A stretch of 64,000 nt of DNA, from positions 124,001 to 188,000 of the forward strand of contig NZ_FOIX01000003.1 in the NCBI RefSeq assembly GCF_900109615.1, read 5' to 3'. The position numbers and the translations under genes are program-made. This document shows positions 51,629 to 58,630 of the stretch, one piece after another. The notes beneath the pieces were generated by a model. The model saw only the letters and a list, made by a program, of their open reading frames with translations, had not been told where the DNA came from and did not search any database. Position 1 is the first letter of the stretch. Each line of letters starts with the position of its first letter. The stretch comes from Kaistella antarctica (GTDB lineage Bacteria; Bacteroidota; Bacteroidia; Flavobacteriales; Weeksellaceae).

Positions 51629-51991
51629 TTAAAGGATTGGATTATCGCCTTCGCCTCTCAATTCTTTTTCAATTTTTTCCACGTCGTCCAAAGTCGTATC
51701 CAGGTAGAAATTCAGTTCTGGAATAATCCGAACCTGCTTGCCCATTTTCTGTCCGATAAAATTGCGGTACTGCGCTTTATTAACCAGAATTTCTTTCATA
51801 ATATCTTTACGGTATTCTGTTGGAAAAATACTCAGGTAAATTTTGGCAATGCTCAAATCTGCCGTTACTTTCACATCAGAAACCGAGATTAAAAAAGACT
51901 GTTTGCTTTCCGAAGCTTGTTTACGGAAATATTCAGCAAAATCTTCTTGAATAACTTGGGCGACTTTTCTTTGTCTGTTGCTTTCGTTCAT
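51629..51991 (-). CDS. rbfA: Ribosome-binding factor A
   Basis: A 120-residue KH-type protein: ESNRQRKVAQVIQEDFAEYF at the N-terminus, then SVSDVKVTADLSIAKIYLSIF and RNFIGQKMGKQVRIIPELNFYLDTTLDD, the usual RbfA pattern. It helps 30S subunit maturation and 16S rRNA 5' processing. A TAAATTTG box ends 4 bases before its ATG, suggesting a leaderless message. Confidence 0.94.
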   Translation of the reverse strand: MNESNRQRKVAQVIQEDFAEYFRKQASESKQSFLISVSDVKVTADLSIAKIYLSIFPTEYRKDIMKEILVNKAQYRNFIGQKMGKQVRIIPELNFYLDTTLDDVEKIEKELRGEGDNPIL

Positions 51992-51995
51992 GCCG

Positions 51996-52003
51996 CAAAT
52001 TTA
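51996..52003 (-). promoter_or_regulatory. -7 promoter box of rbfA, leaderless geometry
   Basis: Minus-strand TAAATTTG, exact consensus, followed by CGGC and then the ATG. Confidence 0.55.
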
Positions 52004-52025
52004 CTACTTTTGTTTGAATTATTTT

Positions 52026-52165
52026 GGGCGTGCCCATTTTTTGCCAACGCTCTTATCCAGCTCCGAAAAATGGTCGGTCTACGGGCAGTCGCTTTTTTCT
52101 GCCCCCGCCAAACCAGCCGCCGAAAAAGAGCTCCAACAATGCCCTCCGCCCTCACGCAAACCCGA
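52026..52165. repeat. GC-rich intergenic element
   Basis: About 140 bases far richer in G and C than the surroundings, starting GGGCGTGCCC and ending near ACGCAAACCCGA. It contains a perfect GGGCAG/CTGCCC hairpin (52083-52088 with 52099-52104). Short frames are open on both strands but no coding signal is convincing. It resembles a type of intergenic element I associate with flavobacterial genomes; I cannot verify this here. Confidence 0.5.
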
Positions 52166-52255
52166 TCTAAAATGAAAACCATTTATTAACTCAAAAATTG
52201 ATCATATCTAAAGTTTTTATATTTCGATTTTTCATTCTACCAAATAAATTTTAAT

Positions 52256-52311
52256 ATTACTCATTACTCATTACTCATTACTCATTACTCATCACTCATC
52301 ATCCATCAATC
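52256..52311 (+). repeat. Heptad array (ATTACTC) abutting the methylmalonyl-CoA epimerase start codon
   Basis: Five perfect ATTACTC units (52256-52290) then ATCACTC, ATCATCC, ATCAATC, ending exactly at the ATG. On the minus strand the unit reads GAGTAAT. Confidence 0.9.
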
Positions 52312-52725
52312 ATGAAACTAGAACACCTCGGTATCGCCGTAAAATCACTATCAACTTCCGACGACTTATTCGCTAAACTATTAGGCAAAGAAAACTACAA
52401 ACAAGAATCAGTAGAAAGAGAAGGAGTCACCACTTCCTTTTACGAACTCGGAGAATCTAAAATTGAACTGCTCGAAGCCACCAATCCAGAAAGTCCCATC
52501 GCCAAATTTTTAGACAAACGCGGGGAAGGAATTCACCACCTCGCTTTTGGTGTCGAAGACATTTACGCAGAAATCGAAAGATTAAAAGCCGCCGGATTTA
52601 TTTTCATCTCCGAAGAACCGAAAGACGGCGCCGACAATAAACTCATCGTTTTCTTACACCCAAAATCCACCAACGGAATTTTAATCGAGTTGTGTCAAGA
52701 GAAAGGGGAAGAGCCAAGTAAATAG
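52312..52725 (+). CDS. mce: Methylmalonyl-CoA epimerase
   Basis: A 137-residue glyoxalase-fold protein: EHLGIAVKSL at the N-terminus (metal-binding His), ESKIELLEATNPESPIAKFL, GEGIHHLAFGVEDI and GILIELCQE carry the metal ligands typical of this family (His, Gln/Glu, His, Glu). It interconverts (R)- and (S)-methylmalonyl-CoA in propionate/branched-chain catabolism. Its upstream region is an eight-unit 7-base array with no normal ribosome-binding site. It is followed by 7-base AGTGAAT repeats. Confidence 0.93.
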   Translation: MKLEHLGIAVKSLSTSDDLFAKLLGKENYKQESVEREGVTTSFYELGESKIELLEATNPESPIAKFLDKRGEGIHHLAFGVEDIYAEIERLKAAGFIFISEEPKDGADNKLIVFLHPKSTNGILIELCQEKGEEPSK

Positions 52726-53009
52726 TAAGAATAGTCAAGTAGTGTGAATGGTCAATAGTGAATAGTGAATTTTTTAGTCAGTCTATTTATCAACTGCTTG
52801 CTCAAGTAAACAATGTACCTTAAATCTCTTGTGATCTTTGCTGAGTGAAACGCCTTTGCGTCCTAAATAGTCATAATATTTTCATCATAATGGTAAGATA
52901 CTTCGCGAACTTTGCGCTAAATAGGAATTTGCATTATTCTAATATTCCTTCAAACAAAACCTAAAACCAATTTTTTCCACAACTTTCTCAGGAAAAACCC
53001 CAAATAAAT
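52726..53009. repeat. Spacer with heptads and dispersed GCGAACTTTGCG repeats
   Basis: No gene visible. Contains AGTGAAT heptads (near 52750-52770), TTTGCTGAGTGAAACGCC followed by TTTGCGTCCTAAATAG (52838-52870), and CGCGAACTTTGCGCTAAATAG (52903-52923). The first of these matches the repeat near 58450. Confidence 0.6.
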
Positions 53010-53039
53010 TTTGATTATTTCAAAAAAACGCTATTTTTG
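53010..53039 (+). promoter_or_regulatory. Promoter of the tRNA gene
   Basis: TTTG (53010-53013) and TATTTTTG (53032-53039), separated by 18 bases, match the Bacteroidota -33/-7 consensus; the tRNA starts 39 bases later. Confidence 0.7.
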
Positions 53040-53078
53040 CAAACCAATTGAGACGGTATTTCTTCGGAAATAAAGTTA

Positions 53079-53152
53079 GGCCCTATAACTCAGCTGGTTA
53101 GAGTAGCTGACTCATAATCAGCAAGTCCCTGGTTCGAGCCCAGGTGGGGCCA
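53079..53152 (+). tRNA. tRNA with CAU anticodon, probably tRNA-Ile2 (or elongator tRNA-Met)
   Basis: A full cloverleaf of 74 nt: acceptor stem GGCCCTA/TGGGGCC, D arm, anticodon stem GCTGA/TCAGC with loop CTCATAA (anticodon CAT at 53113-53115), and T arm CCTGG-TTCGAGC-CCAGG. The 3' CCA is not encoded. The G1-C72 pair excludes initiator tRNA. The G/C-rich acceptor with C4-G69 and C5-G68 is like E. coli ileX, whose CAU anticodon is changed to lysidine by TilS to read AUA; elongator Met cannot be excluded by sequence reading alone. Confidence 0.92.
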
Positions 53153-53167
53153 CAAGATTGGAACAGA

Positions 53168-53199
53168 AGCACTTACCGTGAGGTAGGTGTTTTTTTTTT
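53168..53199 (+). terminator. Terminator of the tRNA gene
   Basis: CACTTACC (53170-53177) and GGTAGGTG (53182-53189) form an 8-bp stem with one G-T pair and a GTGA loop, followed by ten Ts. Confidence 0.85.
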
Positions 53200-53346
53200 A
53201 TACATTACTGTAACTTCTGACTCGTACTAAAAATATTCTTGTGAACATTTATGAGTGACAAATTTATTTTAACATTTTAATTGTAATATTGTTGTGAGAA
53301 CACATGAAGCTTGAATGTTTTATATTATTATAATGAATTCTACTAA

Positions 53347-54459
53347 ATGAAAGAAACTTTTATCAACATCAGTAAAATAATTGAAAGAGATAGTAAATCG
53401 ACTACGTATAAATTTGCTTTATTAAGAGGAACTATAGACATAATTCAAGAAAATTCTCCTTTCATTAAAGTCAAGACGGAAACGGTAGAAATTCCATTAG
53501 GTTTACTAATTATAAAATGGATGATCTACTATTATCCACTTTTGGATAGTTCTATTTTACTTCCTCAAATAAATGGTAAGAATTCAAAACTCGCTTTTCA
53601 AGATAAATTTCTTCCGATAATAAATTATTACAACAGATATGGTGGTTTATCTGCCTTTTATAATGATCTTAGAGTTAAAGGTATTAGTAAAGAAGTTAAT
53701 TCCGAATTTTATGAATTAGTCAAAGAATTGAGAAGGAATATCGTGATAAATCCAATGAAGTTCATTGGGAATTCGATTAATAAAAGTTATTATTCCATAT
53801 ACAATTACCAAACAAACTCAACATTAAGAAACACAGAAGTTCAGAATTCTAATTGGCTTGTTAAAGGTTGCGGCACTTTTTCAATTCCTACTAAATATTT
53901 TGAAGCATTTAAAATTCTTGGAAGTTTTATTAGTGGATCGGATAATGTATTATTTAAATGGGCTGAATTTTCGGTGAATGCAAGTGGTAAAACATTAAGT
54001 TCTGAAAAAATAATATCAGAAATTCTTAAAAGTCCAATTACAGAAAGAGAAATTTCTAGTTCTAAACAATTATATAAGTCCATTTTAAGAGAATCAGGAG
54101 TTGTAGCGTGCGTTTGGACAGGAATTAAAATTAGTAATTACGATATTGACCATGTTATTCCATTTTCAATTTGGAAAAACAATGACCTTTGGAATTTACT
54201 GCCAGCAAAATCAACAATCAATAATAAGAAAAGAGACAAAATTCCATCATCTGAATTAATTACAAAACAGAAAGAGGTAATTATTCATTATTGGGAAATT
54301 ATACATAATGCAGAAGAACAAAGATTTTTGGAGGAAATTCAAATTACACTGTTAGGGAATAGTCTTACCAGTAATTGGCAAAATAATGCATTTAACCAAC
54401 TTTTGAGAACATCAAAATATTTTATTGAAACAAGAGGTTATGAGCCATGGAATATATAA
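53347..54459 (+). CDS. HNH-type endonuclease protein
   Basis: A 370-residue protein. The N-terminal 230 residues are a helical region of unknown function starting with STTYKFALLRGTIDIIQE. The C-terminal part holds an HNH/HNN-like nuclease motif: CVWTGIKISNYDIDHVIPFS with H269, then DLWNLLPA (N283) and TINNKKRDKIP. The cysteine pairs of zinc-type HNH enzymes are missing. The gene is visibly richer in A and T than its neighbours, and the start lies 147 bases after the tRNA terminator. It overlaps the start of the methyltransferase-HIT gene by 13 bases in another frame, which implies coordinated expression. Restriction- or defence-like function is inference; no known R-M family was recognised. 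Confidence 0.82.
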   Translation: MKETFINISKIIERDSKSTTYKFALLRGTIDIIQENSPFIKVKTETVEIPLGLLIIKWMIYYYPLLDSSILLPQINGKNSKLAFQDKFLPIINYYNRYGGLSAFYNDLRVKGISKEVNSEFYELVKELRRNIVINPMKFIGNSINKSYYSIYNYQTNSTLRNTEVQNSNWLVKGCGTFSIPTKYFEAFKILGSFISGSDNVLFKWAEFSVNASGKTLSSEKIISEILKSPITEREISSSKQLYKSILRESGVVACVWTGIKISNYDIDHVIPFSIWKNNDLWNLLPAKSTINNKKRDKIPSSELITKQKEVIIHYWEIIHNAEEQRFLEEIQITLLGNSLTSNWQNNAFNQLLRTSKYFIETRGYEPWNI

Positions 54460-55313
54460 AACGTAATTTAAATAGTCACCTAACCGCAATTGAAAGAACA
54501 TCACTTTCGTACCCTGCTCGCATTCTCCAAAAACAAGACAAATTACTGGGAAAAATTCTTGACTTCGGATGTGGTATTGGTAAAGATGTAGAACTTTTAA
54601 AAGAGAAAGATTTTGATATTATTGGTTACGATCCTTTTTATTTTCCAAATTTCCCGACCGAAAAATTTGACACCATTTTATGTTTTTATGTTCTAAATGT
54701 TCTGCTTCCAGAAGAACAAGCCGAAGTTTTAATGAATGTTTCAAGTTTACTTAAACCAAATGGAAAGGCGTATTACTCGGTCAGAAGAGATATTCAATAT
54801 GAAGGTTTTAGAGTTCATAAAATTCATAAGAAAGAAACATTTCAATGTATTATTAAACTTCCATATTTCACAATATTTAAGAATGAGAATTGTGAAATCT
54901 ACGAATATGAATCCTACACCACTTTAAATAAAGGAAATACAGATTTAAGTCCATTTTTGATAGGAGAGGAAACCAGAGAATTACTCGTTGAAACTGCGAC
55001 TGTTTTTTCTTTCTATGATAAATTCCCAGTTTCAAAGGGACATGCTTTGATTGTTCCGAAAAGACTGGTTTCCAATTATTTCGACTTAACGTTTAAGGAG
55101 CAAACTGCTTGTTGGATTGTTGTCAATAAGGTTAAGAAAATTCTACAAGAAAAATATGATTCTACGGGTTTTAATATTGGAATAAATATAAATGAAGATG
55201 CGGGACAAACAATTTGGCATTCTCATATTCATGTAATTCCGAGGTATAAAGGCGATGTTGAAAATCCACGAGGTGGAATTAGAGGGGTTATTCCTCATAA
55301 TAAAGAATATTAA
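54447..55313 (+). CDS. Methyltransferase-HIT domain fusion protein
   Basis: A 288-residue two-domain protein. Residues 1-160: class I SAM-dependent methyltransferase with motif I ILDFGCGIGKDVELL (D39-G45), GYDPF and a family-typical FDTILCFYVLNVLLP/LLKPNGKAYYSVRRD block. Residues 170-288: HIT domain with FYDKFPVSKGHALIVPKR and the histidine triad H258, H260, H262 in WHSHIHVIPRYKGD. HIT enzymes hydrolyse nucleotide conjugates, for example AMP-lysine or dinucleotides. The fusion suggests a nucleotide-linked modification step. Its ATG lies inside the HNH gene (13-base overlap), so the two form an operon. The substrate is unknown. Confidence 0.88.
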   Translation: MEYIKRNLNSHLTAIERTSLSYPARILQKQDKLLGKILDFGCGIGKDVELLKEKDFDIIGYDPFYFPNFPTEKFDTILCFYVLNVLLPEEQAEVLMNVSSLLKPNGKAYYSVRRDIQYEGFRVHKIHKKETFQCIIKLPYFTIFKNENCEIYEYESYTTLNKGNTDLSPFLIGEETRELLVETATVFSFYDKFPVSKGHALIVPKRLVSNYFDLTFKEQTACWIVVNKVKKILQEKYDSTGFNIGININEDAGQTIWHSHIHVIPRYKGDVENPRGGIRGVIPHNKEY

Positions 55314-55360
55314 AATTTTATAAAAATACTTTTAAGATCAACTTTTCCAACTCATTTCTT

Positions 55361-55368
55361 TAAATTTG
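55361..55368 (+). promoter_or_regulatory. -7 promoter box of the acidic protein gene
   Basis: TAAATTTG, exact consensus, 14 bases before the ATG. Confidence 0.5.
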
Positions 55369-55382
55369 CCTCTTCAATTTTA

Positions 55383-56228
55383 ATGAAGAAATATCCAACC
55401 ATGATCGATAAAAACTTCTATCTCGAAAACCTCTCAGCCTTTGATATTCTCATTCAGGATGAAGATCGCAAACAAGCTGAGGAAGTTATTTTTAGAGTAT
55501 ACAGCATTTTGCAACGCGATAAAATTTGGCTTCGAGACATCGCAACGGAGGAAGAAATCTTTGAAGAAGATGCTGAGCTTTTGGAAGAAGTAGAAGAGGA
55601 ACTAAAAGAACTCGATGAAAAATATAATTTCCGTTTTGATGATTTTTACAAATTAGTTCAGCAAGAGATGAAGAAAATTCAGTCAACTTCAAATCTTAAT
55701 AATTCGGAAGAGGATGAATTCGATTCAGGAGATGAAACTTTTGAAGAGAAAGACGAAGATGAATTTGACGAAATCAATGAAGATTTTGAAATACAAGATG
55801 AAAAAGATTTAGAAGAAGATGAAGACGATGAAGAGAATACCGACACTTTAAGCCATTTATCAGATGAAGAAATAGATCTCGTACCCGAATATATTCTGGC
55901 AAGCGCAAAAACAAGATTTAATTATCCTGAGTTTTTAAAATCATTTCCAATTGCTGATGAAGAATTGGTAGAGGAACAGTTTCTTTTTCCCATCATTGTC
56001 GGAAAAGCATTTGGAGAAACCGATATTGAAATCGCGGGAAAAATTCATTCAAATTTCGTGATGAGTGGTTATCAAATTGAAATGAACGACCTCATCACTA
56101 CGATTGAACAGAAAGGAAAAGAACTGGGATTGGAGATTCTAGTCTTTAAAGTTGCCTCTGATTCTTTACATCAAGGGGCGCATCCAACTGCCGTGGTTGA
56201 ACAGATTTCACAATTATTGAAAGGATAA
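55383..56228 (+). CDS. Highly acidic protein of unknown function
   Basis: A 281-residue protein without membrane segments. The N-terminal part (about 10-100) is helical (EDRKQAEEVIFRVYSILQRDKI), the centre (about 100-165) is an almost uninterrupted Asp/Glu stretch with no hydrophobic core, and the C-terminal part (about 170-281) is a compact mixed fold (IVGKAFGETDIEIAGKIHSNF; HPTAVVEQISQLLKG). I do not recognise a family. An in-frame ATG at codon 7 is a possible alternative start, but the promoter box fits either. Confidence 0.7.
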   Translation: MKKYPTMIDKNFYLENLSAFDILIQDEDRKQAEEVIFRVYSILQRDKIWLRDIATEEEIFEEDAELLEEVEEELKELDEKYNFRFDDFYKLVQQEMKKIQSTSNLNNSEEDEFDSGDETFEEKDEDEFDEINEDFEIQDEKDLEEDEDDEENTDTLSHLSDEEIDLVPEYILASAKTRFNYPEFLKSFPIADEELVEEQFLFPIIVGKAFGETDIEIAGKIHSNFVMSGYQIEMNDLITTIEQKGKELGLEILVFKVASDSLHQGAHPTAVVEQISQLLKG

Positions 56229-56474
56229 TTGTTTCAGAATGCTTTATCTAAAATAACATTAGAAAAAGATTGGTGATTATTTACTGACCTTTTTTATTTT
56301 CATTACGGATTTAAGAAAACAAGAACCGTTAGAAAACACTTGCGCAAAAACTTTGATTTAAAAAGTTTATCAATTATATTGAGCATCCAGTTAAATTAGT
56401 ATGTTTTTGATTTACTGAAGACTGATAATTGTTGCGACGCAGCACCTTTTAAATTATAAAATAAAGAATTAAAA

Positions 56475-57905
56475 ATGATAAATAATTATTTAAACGCAGA
56501 GTTAATATCGAACTCACAAAACGATAATATAAAAACTAATCAGTTAGAATTACTTGTTAATCAAAATGATGAGGTTTCAAACCAATATCCAAAAACGGTG
56601 GGCGAATCGATTACAGAAGCCTTCGAAAAAAAGAAAAATAAAGTAATCATCACCAATGGCGAGGTTCAAAATTTTTTAATCGCTCTTCCAAAAACAGATC
56701 TTGAAAGTTTAAGATTGGCGGGAGCTTCGGCTTTTCAGGCTTTGAAAAATGAGAATTGTAAAGAGGTCAACATTAATGATGTAAAGGATTTAGATGAAAA
56801 TCAAAGAGTCGCTCTTCTTGAAGGTTTGCTTCTGAGCAGCTACAGTTTTTCTAAGTATAAAAAAGAGAAATCAGAACTTCAGATTAAAATTTTCTGTTCT
56901 CCGAAATTCATCGATCAAAAGTCTTTGACTGAATTACAAAAACTTGCACAAGCCGTCTCGATTACAAAAACGATGGTGAATGAACCGCCCCAATTTATGG
57001 ATGCGCTGAAATTCTCAGAATACGCCATAAAAGCAGGAAAACAATTCGGTTTTGAAACAGAAATATTAGGAAAGGCAGAAATTGGAGCCTTGAAAATGGG
57101 CGGACTTTTAGCCGTCAATCAAGGTTCTAGCACGCCGCCAACTTTTAACACTTTTCATTACAAACCAGAAAATGCATTGAATGAAAATCCCTTGGTCTTA
57201 GTGGGCAAAGGCGTTACGTTCGATACGGGTGGTTATTCCATTAAGGTCGGTGGAAATATGACGTCCATGAAATCCGATATGGCGGGTGGCGCCGCGGTGG
57301 TCGGGATTATTTCCGCCGCCGCAGCAAACAAATTACCTTATCATATCATCGGTTTGGTGCCAGCAACGGACAACAAAATTTCGTCTGATGCTTTGGTGGT
57401 CGACGATATCATCACCATGATGGATGGAACTACGGTTGAAGTACAAAATACCGACGCAGAAGGACGTCTGGTTTTGGCTGATGCGCTAACTTATGCAAAA
57501 CGCTTTGACCCTGAACTGGTTATTGATATGGCGACTTTAACCGGAGCTTCGGCGGCCATTACGGGTTCCTTGGGAATTGCTATGGCTGGAAATAATGAAG
57601 AAAATATTACGCAGCTGAAATCTTCCGGAGAAACTACTTACGAGCGATTATTACAATTACCGTTCTGGACAGAGTTTGAAGAATTATTGAAATCAGATAT
57701 TGCCGATTTGAAAAATATTGGGGGACCGATTGGTGGTGCGTCGACGGCGGGAAAATTTCTGGAGCATTTCACCGATTATCCTTGGATTCATTTAGATATT
57801 GCCGGCGCCGCTTTTGTGAAAGAGGCAAAAGGCTATCGTCAAAGTGGTGCAACTGGCGTGGCCGTGCGATTGGTGTATGATTTTATTAAAAATAAATGTA
57901 AATAA
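56475..57905 (+). CDS. Leucyl aminopeptidase (M17 family)
   Basis: A 476-residue cytosolic metallo-aminopeptidase. The N-terminal domain is variable; the C-terminal catalytic domain has GKGVTFDTGGYSIK, the family signature NTDAEGRLVLADAL (residues coordinate two zinc ions) and GPIGGASTAGKFLEHF. It releases N-terminal residues from peptides. The 246-base upstream gap holds no gene and no clear promoter; a terminator follows. Confidence 0.95.
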   Translation: MINNYLNAELISNSQNDNIKTNQLELLVNQNDEVSNQYPKTVGESITEAFEKKKNKVIITNGEVQNFLIALPKTDLESLRLAGASAFQALKNENCKEVNINDVKDLDENQRVALLEGLLLSSYSFSKYKKEKSELQIKIFCSPKFIDQKSLTELQKLAQAVSITKTMVNEPPQFMDALKFSEYAIKAGKQFGFETEILGKAEIGALKMGGLLAVNQGSSTPPTFNTFHYKPENALNENPLVLVGKGVTFDTGGYSIKVGGNMTSMKSDMAGGAAVVGIISAAAANKLPYHIIGLVPATDNKISSDALVVDDIITMMDGTTVEVQNTDAEGRLVLADALTYAKRFDPELVIDMATLTGASAAITGSLGIAMAGNNEENITQLKSSGETTYERLLQLPFWTEFEELLKSDIADLKNIGGPIGGASTAGKFLEHFTDYPWIHLDIAGAAFVKEAKGYRQSGATGVAVRLVYDFIKNKCK

Positions 57906-57963
57906 AAGTTTCAATAATTGATGCGAATTTTATTTATTGACTTCAATTAAAACTTAATTTAAG

Positions 57964-57998
57964 GCGCGGGAGTCTAAAAAATTCCGCGCTTTCTCTTT
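57964..57998 (+). terminator. Terminator of the leucyl aminopeptidase gene
   Basis: GCGCGGGA (57964-57971) with TTCCGCGC (57982-57989), one G-T pair, then TTTCTCTTT. Confidence 0.75.
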
Positions 57999-58046
57999 CT
58001 TAAAATGTTGCTTAAATTGATGACAGTAATTTTAAAATCTGGCTAA

Positions 58047-58352
58047 ATGGAAAAAGAACTCGCACTATCAACTGTTGTCACCAAACTCGAGCTTTCAAAT
58101 AAGAATGTTCAGGAACAATCTTATGAGGCTCAATTTGAGTTATTGAGTCAGTTTATCAATCAGTTGATCCAAACGGATTTCAACCGTTTACTTGTAATTC
58201 TCTATCGCGTGGATATTTCAGAAGAAAAATTAAAATTAAACCTGGCAGAAAATAAAGACCAACAATATTCTTCCCGAATCATTGCCCAAATGCTCATCGA
58301 CCGTGAATTAGAAAAAATTATTTCCCGCGCAAAATATAAAAACAAGGAATAA
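58047..58352 (+). CDS. Small conserved-looking protein, function unknown
   Basis: A 101-residue helical protein (ELLSQFINQLIQTDFNRLLVILYRVDISEEKLKLNLAENKD). No membrane segment, no cysteine, no motif I can name. The clean frame, amphipathic helices and clear start in a gap between two intergenic stretches support a real gene. I suspect it is conserved in Flavobacteriia but cannot check. Confidence 0.6.
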   Translation: MEKELALSTVVTKLELSNKNVQEQSYEAQFELLSQFINQLIQTDFNRLLVILYRVDISEEKLKLNLAENKDQQYSSRIIAQMLIDRELEKIISRAKYKNKE

Positions 58353-58435
58353 ATATTTTCACTTTAATAGTAATTATAGCTTGCACAAATTTCCATAAGT
58401 TCTTATAATAAAATCAACTTTGACCACAGCTAAGA

Positions 58436-58545
58436 ACAATTAACCTTTGCTGAATGAAACGCCCCTGCCTGCCGGCAGGCAGGTTTGCGCTCGTAATTAT
58501 TTAGAAGCATTTAAATTAATTCTTAGCGCCTTTGCGTTAAAAAAA
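58436..58545. repeat. Dispersed repeat carrying a 20-bp palindrome
   Basis: TTTGCTGAATGAAACGCC, then the perfect palindrome CCTGCCTGCCGGCAGGCAGG (58464-58483), then TTTGCGCTCGTAATTATT. Without the palindrome it aligns with the copy near 52838-52870. The rest (CTTAGCGCCTTTGCGTTAAAAAA) is more of the same repeat. Confidence 0.75.
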
Positions 58546-58602
58546 ATTTCAATTAATCAGGAATTTTTTAACCTCTCAACAACCAACCAAAATCCGATTC
58601 CG

Positions 58603-58610
58603 TAAATTTG
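58603..58610 (+). promoter_or_regulatory. -7 promoter box of the SDR gene
   Basis: TAAATTTG, exact consensus, 20 bases before the ATG; an AAGGA ribosome-binding site follows (AATAAGGAATATG). Confidence 0.6.
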
Positions 58611-58630
58611 TCTTCTAAAAAATAAGGAAT

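Noticed and set aside
51917-52189. Open frames on both strands in the GC-rich spacer upstream of rbfA (up to 90 codons)
   Set aside because: The region is a GC-rich repeat-like element; the frames have no signal peptide, known motif or ribosome-binding site, and opposite-strand frames of similar length are expected where stop codons are rare.
52256-52311. CRISPR array
   Set aside because: The units are 7 bases with no spacers between them; this is a simple tandem repeat. No 24-40 base repeat with regular spacers was seen anywhere in the window.
53079-53152. Initiator tRNA-fMet
   Set aside because: The acceptor stem has a G1-C72 pair, whereas initiator tRNAs have a mismatch at position 1-72, and the anticodon stem lacks the three G-C pairs typical of initiators.
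53079-55313. Integrated element with attachment-site repeat at the tRNA 3' end
   Set aside because: I looked for a second copy of the tRNA 3' sequence (GAGCCCAGGTGGGGCC) downstream of the HNH/methyltransferase pair and saw none, and there is no integrase gene. The location is suggestive but not proof of insertion.
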